A DNA stretch of 64,000 bases, taken from the NCBI RefSeq assembly GCF_010015475.1, contig NZ_SSNI01000001.1, forward strand, positions 186,001 through 250,000, in the 5' to 3' direction. Position numbers and translations under genes: made by a program. The stretch is from Pontibacter pamirensis. GTDB lineage: Bacteria > Bacteroidota > Bacteroidia > Cytophagales > Hymenobacteraceae. Shown here piece after piece: positions 1-8,481 of this stretch (the first letter of the stretch is position 1; each line of letters begins with the position of its first letter). Below the pieces are notes generated by a model. That model was given only the letters and a program-made list of their open reading frames with translations. It had not been told where the DNA came from and did not search any database.

Positions 1-562
1 AAGCGGCGATACTATTCAGAAGGGAGTCGTTGAGGGGCACGATACGTTCTTTATTTCCCTTGCCTAATACACGCACCACCTTCGCCCTGTGGTCAATATC
101 AGCATGTTCCACCCCAAGAAGCTCTGCCAAGCGTATACCGGTGCCATACAGAAACTCCAGAATCAGGCGATCGCGCTGTCCTTCAAAGTTTTCTTCGAAA
201 GTAAAGTTGTCGAGCAGGGTGTTGAAGGGCTCCTCGAGCACAAAGGCAGGTAGTTTTTTAGACGCTTTAGGTGCTTTTATGCGCAGCATCGGGTTTATGG
301 CTATGCGCTGTTGTGCAAGTAAAAAGCGGTAATAAGAGCGCAGGCAGGCAATCTTCCGGTTAATGGAGCGGGGTTGTATGTTGTGCTGCACCAGGGTCAG
401 TAGCCAGGACCGGATAATGGTGTGGTCCGCCTCGGCAGCATCCGTGATTTCGTACACTTGCTGTAGGTACTGGGCAAACTGACCTAAATCAGTGTGGTAG
501 GAGGTAAGGGTGTGCGGGCTGTACCGCTTCTCGTACTGGAGGTACTTGAAAAATAAATCCAT
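1..562 (-). CDS. xerC: Tyrosine recombinase XerC/XerD family (3' end cut by window)
   Basis: Site-specific recombinase that probably resolves chromosome dimers at dif. The minus-strand reading frame starts at ATG 562-560 (MDLFFKYLQYEKRYS) and runs off the left edge after about 187 residues. The N-terminal SAM-like DNA-binding domain shows the usual YSPHTLTSYHTDLGQF pattern. The start of the catalytic domain is visible as LYGTGIRLAELLGV, which carries the first catalytic Arg, followed by VLGKGNKERIVPL. The HxxR and Tyr boxes lie outside the window. It is downstream of rpsU in the same direction, and its start codon is embedded in a long inverted repeat (558-608). Whether it is XerC or XerD cannot be settled from half a protein; a cytoplasmic housekeeping role is inferred from the rpsU neighbour and the lack of any mobile-element context. 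Confidence 0.85.
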   Translation of the reverse strand, partial: MDLFFKYLQYEKRYSPHTLTSYHTDLGQFAQYLQQVYEITDAAEADHTIIRSWLLTLVQHNIQPRSINRKIACLRSYYRFLLAQQRIAINPMLRIKAPKASKKLPAFVLEEPFNTLLDNFTFEENFEGQRDRLILEFLYGTGIRLAELLGVEHADIDHRAKVVRVLGKGNKERIVPLNDSLLNSIAA

Positions 563-608
563 AAATTAGTATACCTGATGTTGTGAATCAGGTATACTAA
601 TTTATGGA
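558..608 (-). promoter_or_regulatory. 22-bp perfect inverted repeat enclosing the xerC start codon
   Basis: Arms 558-579 and 587-608 are exact reverse complements separated by a 7-nt loop. In a minus-strand transcript from rpsU the hairpin would sit between the two genes, and its 3' arm contains the xerC ATG (562-560). No U-tract follows, so it is not a standard terminator. It could block xerC initiation or serve as a processing or decay site (inference). Confidence 0.75.
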
Positions 609-633
609 AAAATAAAGTATCTTGTTAGAAAGA

Positions 634-828
634 CTAGTAGTTTTGATCGGCGAATATCTGCTGCTTGTATACGGCTCTTTCTTTCTGCTTTCTTCTTGCT
701 ACTGATGGTTTTTCAAAGTAAGCTCTTGATCTCAGTTCTTTCAAAACACCAGTTCTTTCAAACTTCTTTTTGAATCTCTTCAATGCACGGTCTACAGACT
801 CGTTATCTTTTACGTTGATAATAATCAT
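634..828 (-). CDS. rpsU: 30S ribosomal protein S21
   Basis: Small-subunit ribosomal protein of 64 residues, the usual length for bS21 in Bacteroidota. It begins MIIINVKDNESVDRALKRF and contains KFERTGVLKELRSRAYFEKPS, the family hallmark, followed by a basic tail (RRKQKERAVYK). S21 sits near the anti-Shine-Dalgarno end of 16S rRNA. In Bacteroidota the anti-SD is sequestered with help from S21, which fits the scarcity of SD sequences in this window. It is followed by xerC in the same direction. A phylum-type promoter lies just upstream (860-891). Confidence 0.97.
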   Translation of the reverse strand: MIIINVKDNESVDRALKRFKKKFERTGVLKELRSRAYFEKPSVARRKQKERAVYKQQIFADQNY

Positions 829-859
829 ATTTCTCTCTTTTCTCTTTGAATTAGGGTTG

Positions 860-891
860 CAAATTTAACTAAGCTTGTACCTAAAAATCAA
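860..891 (-). promoter_or_regulatory. Promoter of rpsU
   Basis: On the minus strand TTG (891-889) is followed after 21 nt by TAAATTTG (867-860). This matches the Bacteroidota sigma-A pattern TTG-N17/23-TAnnTTTG and ends about 30 nt before the rpsU start codon. Confidence 0.6.
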
Positions 892-979
892 CAGATTGGC
901 TAAATATTTTTACCGCCATCCACTCTTTTTATTTAAAAAGGCCGGAAAACGGCTAAATAAACACCTCTCCGCAAGTTTA

Positions 980-2119
980 TTATTTAAGCACTGCTCTTGA
1001 GATAACAAGTTTTTGTATCTCACTTGTTCCCTCGCCGATGGTGCAAAGCTTCGCATCGCGATAATATTTCTCGGCAGGGTAGTCTTTTGTGAAGCCATAA
1101 CCGCCAAAAATCTGAACGGCTTCGTTGGCCACACGCACCGAAACCTCGGAGGCATACAGCTTGGCCATGGCAGATTCCTTGTTCACATTCAGGCCACGGT
1201 TCTTCATATCAGCTGCCTGGTAGGTCAGTAGAGAGGCAGCCTCTATTTCAGTAGCCATATCAGCCAGCTTAAAGGCGATACCCTGGAAACTGGAAATAGG
1301 CTTATTAAACTGGTTACGCTCCTGCGAGTACGCCAGCGCCGCATCGAAGGCACCCTGTGCTATCCCTAAAGAGAGGGCAGCAATAGAAATACGGCCACCG
1401 TCCAGCACTTTCATGGCCTGTATAAAGCCATCGCCAACCTCGCCCAGCACCTGATCTTTATGTACGCGGCAGTCCTCAAAAATAAGCTCTGTTGTTTCAG
1501 ATGCTCGCATGCCGAGTTTATTTTCTTTGCGGCCGGCGCTAAAACCAGGGGTGCCTTTTTCGATGATGAAGGCAGTCATACCATGCGAGTCGCCAACCTC
1601 TCCTGTGCGTACAATCACCACCGCCACATTGCCTGACTTGCCGTGTGTAATAAAGTTCTTGGCACCATTGATTACCCAATGGTCGCCATCCTGTACAGCT
1701 ACAGTGCGCATATTACCTGCATCAGAGCCAGTGTTTGGTTCTGTTAAGCCCCAAGCCCCAATCCACTCCGCTGAAGCCAGCTTCGGGAGGTACTGCTGCT
1801 TCTGTGCCTCGTTGCCGAACTGCAGAATATGGCCGGTGCACAGGGAGTTATGCGCTGCCATAGAAAGCCCGATAGATCCATCTATCCTGGACAGCTCTGC
1901 GATGGCTGTTACATATTCTGTATAGCCAAATCCTGACCCGCCATATTCATTAGGCACCAACACGCCCATCAAGCCTAACTCACCTAATTTTTTGAAGACC
2001 TCCACCGGGAACTCCTGGCTTTCGTCCCACTCCATCATCTTCGGTTTAATATGCTTTGCACCAAAATCACGGACCATCTCCGCAATCATACGCTGGTTTT
2101 CAGTTGTCTTTAATTCCAT
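980..2119 (-). CDS. Acyl-CoA dehydrogenase
   Basis: FAD-dependent enzyme that oxidises acyl-CoA to trans-2-enoyl-CoA, passing electrons to ETF; it acts in fatty-acid or branched-chain amino-acid breakdown in the cytoplasm. It has 379 residues, full length for the family. The N-terminal helical domain begins [19 protein letters not shown]. The flavin-binding middle domain carries [15 protein letters not shown]. The C-terminal domain has [20 protein letters not shown] and then IGEGTSEIQ, where the Glu of EGTSEIQ is the expected catalytic base of short-chain type enzymes. It stands alone: rpsU lies downstream on the same strand at 150 bp, and a divergent gene lies upstream. Chain-length preference cannot be read from sequence; a butyryl/short-chain type is likely. 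Confidence 0.93.
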   Translation of the reverse strand: MELKTTENQRMIAEMVRDFGAKHIKPKMMEWDESQEFPVEVFKKLGELGLMGVLVPNEYGGSGFGYTEYVTAIAELSRIDGSIGLSMAAHNSLCTGHILQFGNEAQKQQYLPKLASAEWIGAWGLTEPNTGSDAGNMRTVAVQDGDHWVINGAKNFITHGKSGNVAVVIVRTGEVGDSHGMTAFIIEKGTPGFSAGRKENKLGMRASETTELIFEDCRVHKDQVLGEVGDGFIQAMKVLDGGRISIAALSLGIAQGAFDAALAYSQERNQFNKPISSFQGIAFKLADMATEIEAASLLTYQAADMKNRGLNVNKESAMAKLYASEVSVRVANEAVQIFGGYGFTKDYPAEKYYRDAKLCTIGEGTSEIQKLVISRAVLK

Positions 2120-2182
2120 TTATAGTTTAGAGTTGCAGGTATATCAGTAGCCGTATAACGGGTAATCAATAGTCGTTGTTTA

Positions 2183-2217
2183 CAAAGCTATATAAATTAA
2201 CGCTATTTGAGTTCAAA
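2183..2217 (-). promoter_or_regulatory. Probable promoter of the acyl-CoA dehydrogenase gene
   Basis: On the minus strand TTTG (2217-2214) precedes TAGCTTTG (2190-2183) with 23 nt between, at the long edge of the phylum consensus. It lies about 65 nt upstream of the start codon. Confidence 0.4.
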
Positions 2218-2553
2218 TTTTCTGTTTTCGTAAAATGAATTTGTTTTAGGTATGCTTGTTTTAATAATTGGTGATGGCACAGGTCTTGTATTGTGAATTT
2301 GTTAATGAAAGCCTCTCTCATACATGGTAAAGGAAGTGAGTGCCCTGTAAAGGAGTTGTATGACTTGATTTACTTCGTTCGTTTATGAGACGGTGGATGC
2401 TAGTTATAAGATAATTAGTATATATATTTAGTGGTATGGATTTGTGCAGGACAGGGCGTTCCAGAGTTTATTTTGACAGCGGCCTTTATTTCTGTTATTT
2501 TGAAGTATATTATAACACGGGAGCCCATAGCTGAAAGAGCCAGGATTTAGGAG
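2218..2553. other. Intergenic region without a recognised gene
   Basis: The divergent spacer between the acyl-CoA dehydrogenase and the PHP phosphatase is AT-rich. I see no RNA gene, strong hairpin or credible small reading frame here. Only a purine-rich AGGAG just before the 2554 start stands out; this is a rare SD-like site for this phylum. Confidence 0.5.
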
Positions 2554-3300
2554 ATGATACAGTTTTTGAAGAACATTTTTGGGGAAAGTGCTCCGAGGGA
2601 AGAGTCATTCAGCGCTTTAGGCGTTGACATGCATTCTCACATCCTGCCGGGCATAGACGACGGGTCAGAGAATATGGAGCGATCCCTGGAGTTGGTGCAG
2701 GTGATGCAGTCGCTCGGGTACCGCAAGCTAATCATGACGCCCCACATCATGAGCGACTTCTATAAGAACACACCGGAGATTATACGTGAAAAGCTTGCGT
2801 TGCTGAAGCAGGCTGTAGCAGAAGCGGGTATTGAGATGGAACTGGATTGTGCCGCCGAGTATTACCTGGACGAAGGACTGCTGCACAAGCTGGAGCACGG
2901 GGAGGAACTGCTGACCTTTGGCGATAACTACCTGCTGTTTGAAACATCCTTCCTGAACGAGCCGCTCAACCTGCGGGAGGCAATCTTTAACATGCGCTCC
3001 AGGGGGTATAAGCCGGTGCTGGCCCACCCGGAACGCTATACTTACTTTTATGGGAAGTATGATGCGCTGGTAGCCTTGCGGGAGAATGGCGTGCTGTTTC
3101 AGCCCAACCTTAATTCGCTCACGGGTTATTACTCGCCTGGTGCAAAGGAGTATGCCGAGCGTCTGATTGATGGCGGCCTGGTAGATTTCTTGGGCTCTGA
3201 CGCACATGGTTTGAAGCATACCAACAGCCTACAGAAAGTATTTAACAGTAAATACCTGAGCAAGGCGCTGGCGCTTCCCATTCGCAACAGTCAATTGTAA
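2554..3300 (+). CDS. CpsB/YwqE-type PHP phosphatase (tyrosine-protein phosphatase)
   Basis: PHP-fold metal-dependent phosphoesterase of 248 residues, related to CpsB/CapC/YwqE, which dephosphorylate the tyrosine kinases that govern capsule export. Metal-ligand motifs are visible in order: DMHSHILPGIDDGS near residue 26, MTPHIMSDFY near 63, the LAHPERY segment near 157, and GSDAHG near 217. No signal peptide is present, so it is cytoplasmic. The start ATG is preceded by AGGAG. The next gene begins 31 bp downstream, on the same strand. No polysaccharide kinase or Wzx/Wzy genes are adjacent, so the capsule link comes from the family rather than from context. Confidence 0.85.
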   Translation: MIQFLKNIFGESAPREESFSALGVDMHSHILPGIDDGSENMERSLELVQVMQSLGYRKLIMTPHIMSDFYKNTPEIIREKLALLKQAVAEAGIEMELDCAAEYYLDEGLLHKLEHGEELLTFGDNYLLFETSFLNEPLNLREAIFNMRSRGYKPVLAHPERYTYFYGKYDALVALRENGVLFQPNLNSLTGYYSPGAKEYAERLIDGGLVDFLGSDAHGLKHTNSLQKVFNSKYLSKALALPIRNSQL

Positions 3301-3331
3301 TAACCCTCCTTTCTTATCTTTTCTCACAGAC

Positions 3332-4324
3332 ATGGTATTTGTAACTGGCGGCAGCGGCCTGATTGGCACTTTCTTAATCCCGGCGCTTTTAGAGCAGGGG
3401 CATAAGGTAAAGGCGCTCTACCGGGGGCAGGTGCCTGCTGTGCCCGGCTCGGAGCAGGTGCAGTGGCTGGAGGGCGATGTGCTGGACCCGCTGTTTCTGC
3501 GGAAGGCGCTGCAGGATGTGACTCACGTTTTCCATAGCGCAGGCGTGGTGTCGTACGCACCCCAGGACGAGGAACTGCTAAAACAGGTGAACATAGAAGG
3601 CACGGCCAACATAGTGGATGTGTGCCTGGAGCACCCAGGCGTAAAGCTGTGCCACGTAAGCTCAATCGCCTCGGTTGGGCGGTCAAAGGGTGCTACGCTG
3701 CTTACTGAGAACAACAAATGGGATCCGGCAGAGGAACACTCCGCCTACGCCAGCTCTAAATACTGGGGCGAACTGGAAGTATGGCGGGGCATAGCCGAAG
3801 GCCTGAGTGCCGTTATTGTGAACCCTTCAATTATACTTGGCCCTGCAGACTGGAGCCGCAGCAGCACACAGCTCTTTAAGTATGTATACCAGGAGCGAGC
3901 TTTTTACACGGGTGGCAGTGCTAACTTTGTGGATGTGCGGGATGTGGTAACAGCCATGTTGCGGCTTGCCTTCTCGGATATTTCAGGAGAAAGGTTTATA
4001 TTGAATGCGGGGCTTCTGAGCTACAAAGAATTTTTTGAGCAGGCAGCGCGCGGCTTCGGCAAAAAAGCCCCTTCCACCAAAGTGCCGCCGGCACTGGCGG
4101 AGGTGGTGTGGCGCTTTGAGCATGTCCGCACGTGGCTTACCGGTGGCCGACCGCTCATAACGAAAGATACGGCCCGGGTAGCAGCAAAGAGCCATGAATT
4201 CAGTAACCACAAAATTCGCAAGGCGATAAACCTTGCATTCAGACCGCTTTCAGAATCAATAGTTTGGGTATGCGAGCAGCTACAGCTGTCTGCTTCAGAA
4301 GTAGACGGCAACCCCGGTAAATAA
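3332..4324 (+). CDS. NAD-dependent epimerase/dehydratase (extended SDR)
   Basis: Rossmann-fold oxidoreductase of 330 residues. The nucleotide-binding motif VTGGSGLIGTF sits at residues 4-14 (GxxGxxG). Ser in HVSSIASVG and YASSK supply the catalytic Ser and YxxxK of the extended short-chain dehydrogenase family. The C-terminal half is the variable substrate domain. Resemblance to dihydroflavonol-4-reductase/3-beta-HSD-like members (VFHSAGVVSY, NPSIILGP) suggests a sugar, sterol-like or lipid-linked substrate, but none can be assigned. It follows the PHP phosphatase closely and precedes a TPR gene by 65 bp, so co-transcription is plausible. Confidence 0.85.
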   Translation: MVFVTGGSGLIGTFLIPALLEQGHKVKALYRGQVPAVPGSEQVQWLEGDVLDPLFLRKALQDVTHVFHSAGVVSYAPQDEELLKQVNIEGTANIVDVCLEHPGVKLCHVSSIASVGRSKGATLLTENNKWDPAEEHSAYASSKYWGELEVWRGIAEGLSAVIVNPSIILGPADWSRSSTQLFKYVYQERAFYTGGSANFVDVRDVVTAMLRLAFSDISGERFILNAGLLSYKEFFEQAARGFGKKAPSTKVPPALAEVVWRFEHVRTWLTGGRPLITKDTARVAAKSHEFSNHKIRKAINLAFRPLSESIVWVCEQLQLSASEVDGNPGK

Positions 4325-4389
4325 ACTATTTGCACCGTTAAAATGTAGTAAGACATAGGCTGATTTTAGCAGCTTGTTGGATATTGGAG

Positions 4390-5790
4390 ATGAAAGAAAA
4401 TTTCGAAGAACATAACGAGGAACTGGAACTAATAAAGCGCTTCGAGCGGATGCTCGGCAGCAACGAGACTGTATTTTTCGACCTGACTGATTTTGAATAC
4501 ATTATAGATCATTATACCGCCAGCTTTGAATATAAGAAGGCGCTGGCAGCCTGTGATTCTGCCATTGCACAGTACCCCTTTTCTACCGAACTTCAGATTG
4601 ATAAAGCGCAGTTACTGGCCATGGCAGGCAGCTTTGAAGATGCGCTCGTTCTGATTAACCAGGTAGCGGAGGTAGACCCGGAGAACGCAGATGTGCAGCT
4701 AACACGCGGCATTATTTTCACGCAGCGCGGGGAGTTCAGGGAGGCGATTGATTACTTCAAGAAAGCGCTGGCCTATGCCGAGGATGATCGGGATGATATC
4801 TACTTTAACATCGGCCTTGCCTACCAGACCTGGAGTAAGTTCAGTTCGGCTGTTAAGTACTATAAGAAGTGTATAGAGCTGAACCAGGAGAATGAGGCGG
4901 CGATGCAGGAAATACTGTATTGCCTTGATGCTACAAACACCATCAGCGAGAATGTGCCCTTTTTTCAGCAGTTTGTGGACAATGAGCCGTACTCGTCTGT
5001 TGCCTGGTTTAACCTGGGGAACGTTTATAACAAAATGGGCGCCTACGACAAGGCTATCGCTGCCTATGATTACGCTACCATTATTACACCCGACTTTATC
5101 ACGGCCTACAACAACATGGCCAATGCACTCGTGTTCCTGGGTGATTTCCCCAAGGCCATTGACGCGTTTAATGCGATGGTGGAACACGGTTCGCCCACGG
5201 CAGAGGCATACTGCAATATTGGCGAGTGCTACGAAAAGCTGCAGCAGTGGGACCTGTCGCGCCGCTACTATCAGAAATCCGTGGATTTAGACCCAGAAAT
5301 GGATGAGGCCTGGTTTGGCATCGGGATGATACTGGATGCGCAGGGCAAGTGGTATGAAGCGGTGCACTTCTTCAAAAAGGCGGTGGAGATGTATGACGAC
5401 AGCGCCGATTACTGGGTAGCGCTTGCCGCCGCGGAGTATCATGTAGGCCATGTGGTGTCGGCTCTGGAGAGTTATGCGCGTGCCGCTGAGATCAGGCCCG
5501 ACGACAAAGACATCTACCTGAACTGGTCCATCATCCTTTACGAGCAGGGCAACTTCGAGGAGGCTACCGATATAATTTTAAATGCGATAGAAATACAGCC
5601 TAAAGAGGCTGAACTGTATTATAGGGCCTGTGCCTACATGCTTTCGGCAGGAAAATACCGCGAAGCTTATAATTATCTGGAAAATGCGTTAATTTTGGAC
5701 TTCGATAAGCATAAGCTGCTCTTCGAGTTCTTCCCTGAACTGGAGTCGCAACGCGCATTATCCCGATTAATTGATCAGTATCGCAAATAG
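4390..5790 (+). CDS. Tetratricopeptide-repeat protein
   Basis: A protein of about 466 residues made almost wholly of TPR helices. Repeats are recognisable by patterns such as AWFNLGNVYNKMGAYDKAIAAY, YFNIGLAYQTWSKFSSAVKYY and AWFGIGMILDAQGKWYEAV. There is no signal peptide or membrane segment, so it is a cytoplasmic scaffold. An in-frame TTG lies two codons earlier, but ATG 4390 is the natural start. Its stop is only 6 bp from the ComA-like gene, which implies translational coupling. Function is unknown; it probably binds a protein partner encoded nearby or elsewhere. Confidence 0.9.
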   Translation: MKENFEEHNEELELIKRFERMLGSNETVFFDLTDFEYIIDHYTASFEYKKALAACDSAIAQYPFSTELQIDKAQLLAMAGSFEDALVLINQVAEVDPENADVQLTRGIIFTQRGEFREAIDYFKKALAYAEDDRDDIYFNIGLAYQTWSKFSSAVKYYKKCIELNQENEAAMQEILYCLDATNTISENVPFFQQFVDNEPYSSVAWFNLGNVYNKMGAYDKAIAAYDYATIITPDFITAYNNMANALVFLGDFPKAIDAFNAMVEHGSPTAEAYCNIGECYEKLQQWDLSRRYYQKSVDLDPEMDEAWFGIGMILDAQGKWYEAVHFFKKAVEMYDDSADYWVALAAAEYHVGHVVSALESYARAAEIRPDDKDIYLNWSIILYEQGNFEEATDIILNAIEIQPKEAELYYRACAYMLSAGKYREAYNYLENALILDFDKHKLLFEFFPELESQRALSRLIDQYRK

Positions 5791-5796
5791 AAGTAG

Positions 5797-6570
5797 ATGA
5801 ATTATTCGCTGAACAGCATTCCAGAGCGTGCGCCAAAGCCACGCGAGCGCGGCTATACCATGGCCATGGACAAAGGGTTAAGTATCCGGGAGGTAGAAGA
5901 CTTCCTGGAGGTAGCCGCAGAGTATGTAGACATTGTGAAGTTGGGCTGGGCCACCTCGTATGTGGTGCCCAACCTGCAGAAAAAGCTGGATGTGTACAGA
6001 GCCGCCGGTATACCGGTATACTTTGGGGGCACGCTGTTTGAGGCCTTTATCGTGCGCAACCAGTTTGAGGACTACCGCCGTTTGCTCGATAAATACGAGA
6101 TGACGTACGCAGAAGTGTCGGATGGCTCGCTCGAAATGGACCACGACGAGAAGTGCTCGTATATCCGGACACTATCCGAACAGGTAATCGTACTCTCAGA
6201 GGTGGGTTCCAAAGATGACCAGAAGATTATTCCACCGTATATGTGGATCAGGCTGATGCAGGCGGAACTGGATGCCGGTGCCTGGAAGGTAATTGGCGAA
6301 GCCCGTGAAGGCGGTAACGTCGGCTTGTTCCGTTCTACCGGTGAGGTGCGAAGCGGCCTGGTAGAAGAAATCCTGACCAAGATCCCTTTTGAGAAAATCC
6401 TGTGGGAAGCGCCGCAGAAGGCACAGCAGGTATGGTTTATTAAATTACTGGGTGCTAACGTAAATCTTGGTAACATTGCGCCAAGTGAAGTCATCCCGCT
6501 GGAAACAATCCGCTTAGGCCTGCGTGGCGACACCTTCAACCATTTCCTGGACATGGAAAAACCTTGCTAA
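5797..6570 (+). CDS. Phosphosulfolactate synthase (ComA) family protein
   Basis: TIM-barrel protein of 257 residues. It matches the ComA family, whose characterised archaeal member adds sulfite to phosphoenolpyruvate to give (2R)-3-phosphosulfolactate, the first step to coenzyme M. Family marks are PKPRERGYTMAMDKGL, VDIVKLGWATSYVV, YFGGTLFEAF, EVSDGSLEM and EAREGGNVGLF. Bacteria of this group do not make coenzyme M, so here the product may feed sulfolactate or cysteate and the sulfonolipids of this phylum (inference). It starts 6 bp after the TPR gene and is followed by a strong terminator (6611-6644). No ComB or ComC genes are adjacent. Confidence 0.85.
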   Translation: MNYSLNSIPERAPKPRERGYTMAMDKGLSIREVEDFLEVAAEYVDIVKLGWATSYVVPNLQKKLDVYRAAGIPVYFGGTLFEAFIVRNQFEDYRRLLDKYEMTYAEVSDGSLEMDHDEKCSYIRTLSEQVIVLSEVGSKDDQKIIPPYMWIRLMQAELDAGAWKVIGEAREGGNVGLFRSTGEVRSGLVEEILTKIPFEKILWEAPQKAQQVWFIKLLGANVNLGNIAPSEVIPLETIRLGLRGDTFNHFLDMEKPC

Positions 6571-6610
6571 AAAGATAAAGTGAAGCTCAGAACTATATAA
6601 ATTAGTATAT

Positions 6611-6644
6611 AAATTGCCCGTCGGTATGGCCGCACGGGCAATTT
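6611..6644 (+). terminator. Rho-independent terminator after the ComA-like gene
   Basis: Arms AAATTGCCCGT (6611-6621) and ACGGGCAATTT (6634-6644) pair perfectly, extended inside by CGG/CCG, and are followed by a T-rich run (TGTTTTT). Confidence 0.85.
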
Positions 6645-6680
6645 TGTTTTTAGCCGTCACTTAGAGCTATCATCACACTT

Positions 6681-7625
6681 ATGCAAAGACGAAACTTAAG
6701 AGAATACCTTTTGCTTTTTACAAAAGGAGCAGGCATGGGCGCCGCTGACGTAGTGCCTGGGGTATCAGGCGGTACCATCGCCTTTATCACGGGCATTTAT
6801 GAGGAACTGCTTGGGTCCATCCGTTCTATAGACGGTGAGGCTGTAAAACTGCTGCTGCGCTTCCAACTGGCAGACTTCTGGCGGCACATCAACGGGAGTT
6901 TCCTGGTGGTGCTGCTGGCAGGTATCGGCTTTTCTGTTGTTTCGCTCTCACGCGTTATCCTGTTTTTGCTGGAGAATTACCCCGAGATGCTGTGGTCGTT
7001 CTTCTTTGGCCTGATAGTGGCCTCGGCTTTGGTGGTGGGTAAAAAGATTGCCCGCTGGACCCCTGGAGTGATTTTGGTTGGCTTGGTAGGGGCAGCTATT
7101 GCTTATTATATCACTGTGGCAACGCCTACGCAAACGCCGGAGGCCTACTGGTTTATTTTCCTGTCCGGAGCCATCGCCATTTGTGCCATGATTCTGCCCG
7201 GCATTTCCGGTTCCTTTCTGCTGGTGCTGCTAGCAAAGTATGAGTTCATCCTGAATGCGGTGAAGGAGTTGCGGTTGAGCATCATCGCTGTGTTTGGATT
7301 AGGTTGCCTGGTAGGCATCCTGTCTTTCTCTCATGTGCTGAACTGGGCACTCAAAAACTACCACAGCGCCACGATAGCCCTGCTGACGGGTTTTATGGTG
7401 GGCTCTTTAAATAAGGTGTGGCCATGGAAGGAGACACTGGAAACATACACTGACCGCCACGGCGTAGTAAAGCCGCTGCTACAGGAGAACGTGCTGCCCG
7501 GCACCTACGAGTCCCTAGCAGGGCAGGAATCTTACCTGGGGTATGCCATTGTGCTGGCGATTTTCGGTTTCCTGCTCGTATACCTCATCGACCGCTTTAC
7601 TGACGACGATACTGCAAGAGTATAA
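6681..7625 (+). CDS. DUF368 membrane protein, probable undecaprenyl-phosphate translocase (PopT type)
   Basis: Polytopic inner-membrane protein of 314 residues with about eight hydrophobic segments. The N-terminal GMGAADVVPGVSGGTIAFITGIYEEL and the later MILPGISGSFLLVLLAKYE form the paired re-entrant-like repeats typical of DUF368. Family members have been shown to return undecaprenyl phosphate from the outer to the inner leaflet of the cytoplasmic membrane, recycling the lipid carrier for peptidoglycan and surface-polymer synthesis. It lies after the ComA terminator and 17 bp ahead of aroE, so the two are likely co-transcribed. The substrate is inferred from the family. Confidence 0.88.
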   Translation: MQRRNLREYLLLFTKGAGMGAADVVPGVSGGTIAFITGIYEELLGSIRSIDGEAVKLLLRFQLADFWRHINGSFLVVLLAGIGFSVVSLSRVILFLLENYPEMLWSFFFGLIVASALVVGKKIARWTPGVILVGLVGAAIAYYITVATPTQTPEAYWFIFLSGAIAICAMILPGISGSFLLVLLAKYEFILNAVKELRLSIIAVFGLGCLVGILSFSHVLNWALKNYHSATIALLTGFMVGSLNKVWPWKETLETYTDRHGVVKPLLQENVLPGTYESLAGQESYLGYAIVLAIFGFLLVYLIDRFTDDDTARV

Positions 7626-7642
7626 TATTAAGTATAAACAGC

Positions 7643-8383
7643 ATGCGCAAATTCGGACTTATCGGCAAAAAGCTTGGCCATTCCTTCTCTAAAAAGTACT
7701 TCACCCAAAAATTTGAGCGGGAGGGGATACAGGATGCGCAGTATGAGCTATATGAACTGCCGGAGGCACAAGCCCTGAACTTACTGCTCCAACAGGAGCC
7801 AGAATTGGCAGGGCTGAATATAACAGTGCCTTACAAGCAAGACGTGATTCCGCTGCTGGATGAACTGGATGAGGTGGCTGCGAAAATAGGCGCGGTAAAC
7901 ACCATCAGCATAAGCGGGGGCAAAACCAAAGGCTTTAACACCGACTATATCGGGTTTAAAAGTACATTAGAGGCATTTTATCCACAAGCCGTTCGGAAGC
8001 AGGCATTGGTATTGGGCACAGGCGGTGCCGCCAAAGCGGTATGGGCTGCCCTGGACGCGCTGCAGATTCCTTTCCGGTCTGTTTCACGCAACCCGAACCC
8101 GGCAAAGCAGGAGTTGGGATACGAGCAGCTGACACCGACTTTGCTCCAATCCCATAACCTTATTATCAACACCACCCCATTGGGTATGCACCCACATATA
8201 AATACTTTGCCTGACCTGCCCTACGAGGCGCTGACGGAGCAGCACTACCTATATGATTTAGTTTATAATCCTGAGCAAACACTTTTTCTGAAAGAAGGTG
8301 CCGCAGCTGGCGCTCAGACGTGTAATGGCCTCGATATGCTGTACCGACAGGCAGATGCTGCCTGGGCTATCTGGAACAGATAG
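7643..8383 (+). CDS. aroE: Shikimate dehydrogenase
   Basis: NADPH-dependent enzyme reducing 3-dehydroshikimate to shikimate in aromatic amino-acid synthesis; cytoplasmic. It has 246 residues, slightly shorter than the 270 or so of E. coli AroE. The N-terminal GLIGKKLGHSFSKKYF binds substrate. NITVPYKQDV holds the catalytic Lys, and GAVNTI and FNTDYIGF hold the Asn and Asp partners. VLGTGGAAKAVWAAL is the nucleotide-binding loop, and the C-terminal NGLDMLYRQA motif is present. It sits 17 bp downstream of the DUF368 gene, an arrangement compatible with an operon devoted to carrier-lipid and precursor supply. Confidence 0.95.
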   Translation: MRKFGLIGKKLGHSFSKKYFTQKFEREGIQDAQYELYELPEAQALNLLLQQEPELAGLNITVPYKQDVIPLLDELDEVAAKIGAVNTISISGGKTKGFNTDYIGFKSTLEAFYPQAVRKQALVLGTGGAAKAVWAALDALQIPFRSVSRNPNPAKQELGYEQLTPTLLQSHNLIINTTPLGMHPHINTLPDLPYEALTEQHYLYDLVYNPEQTLFLKEGAAAGAQTCNGLDMLYRQADAAWAIWNR

Positions 8384-8439
8384 CATGAAATAGTGCTATT
8401 TGCCTTCTCTTTAGTATGCTGATATGATGCAACTTTGTG

Positions 8440-8476
8440 CTGTACTGTTCTCGTAGAATGCCATAGAACAATACAG
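8440..8476 (+). promoter_or_regulatory. Imperfect inverted repeat immediately upstream of the DUF1232 start
   Basis: CTGTACTGTTCT (8440-8451) and AGAACAATACAG (8465-8476) are complementary over 12 positions with one mismatch. The right arm ends 5 nt before the ATG at 8482, a position suited to control of translation or to a repressor site. Confidence 0.4.
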
Positions 8477-8481
8477 GACAG

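Noticed and set aside
910..1155. Minus-strand frame inside and beyond the end of the acyl-CoA dehydrogenase
   Set aside because: Out of frame with a well-conserved gene, and without domain likeness.
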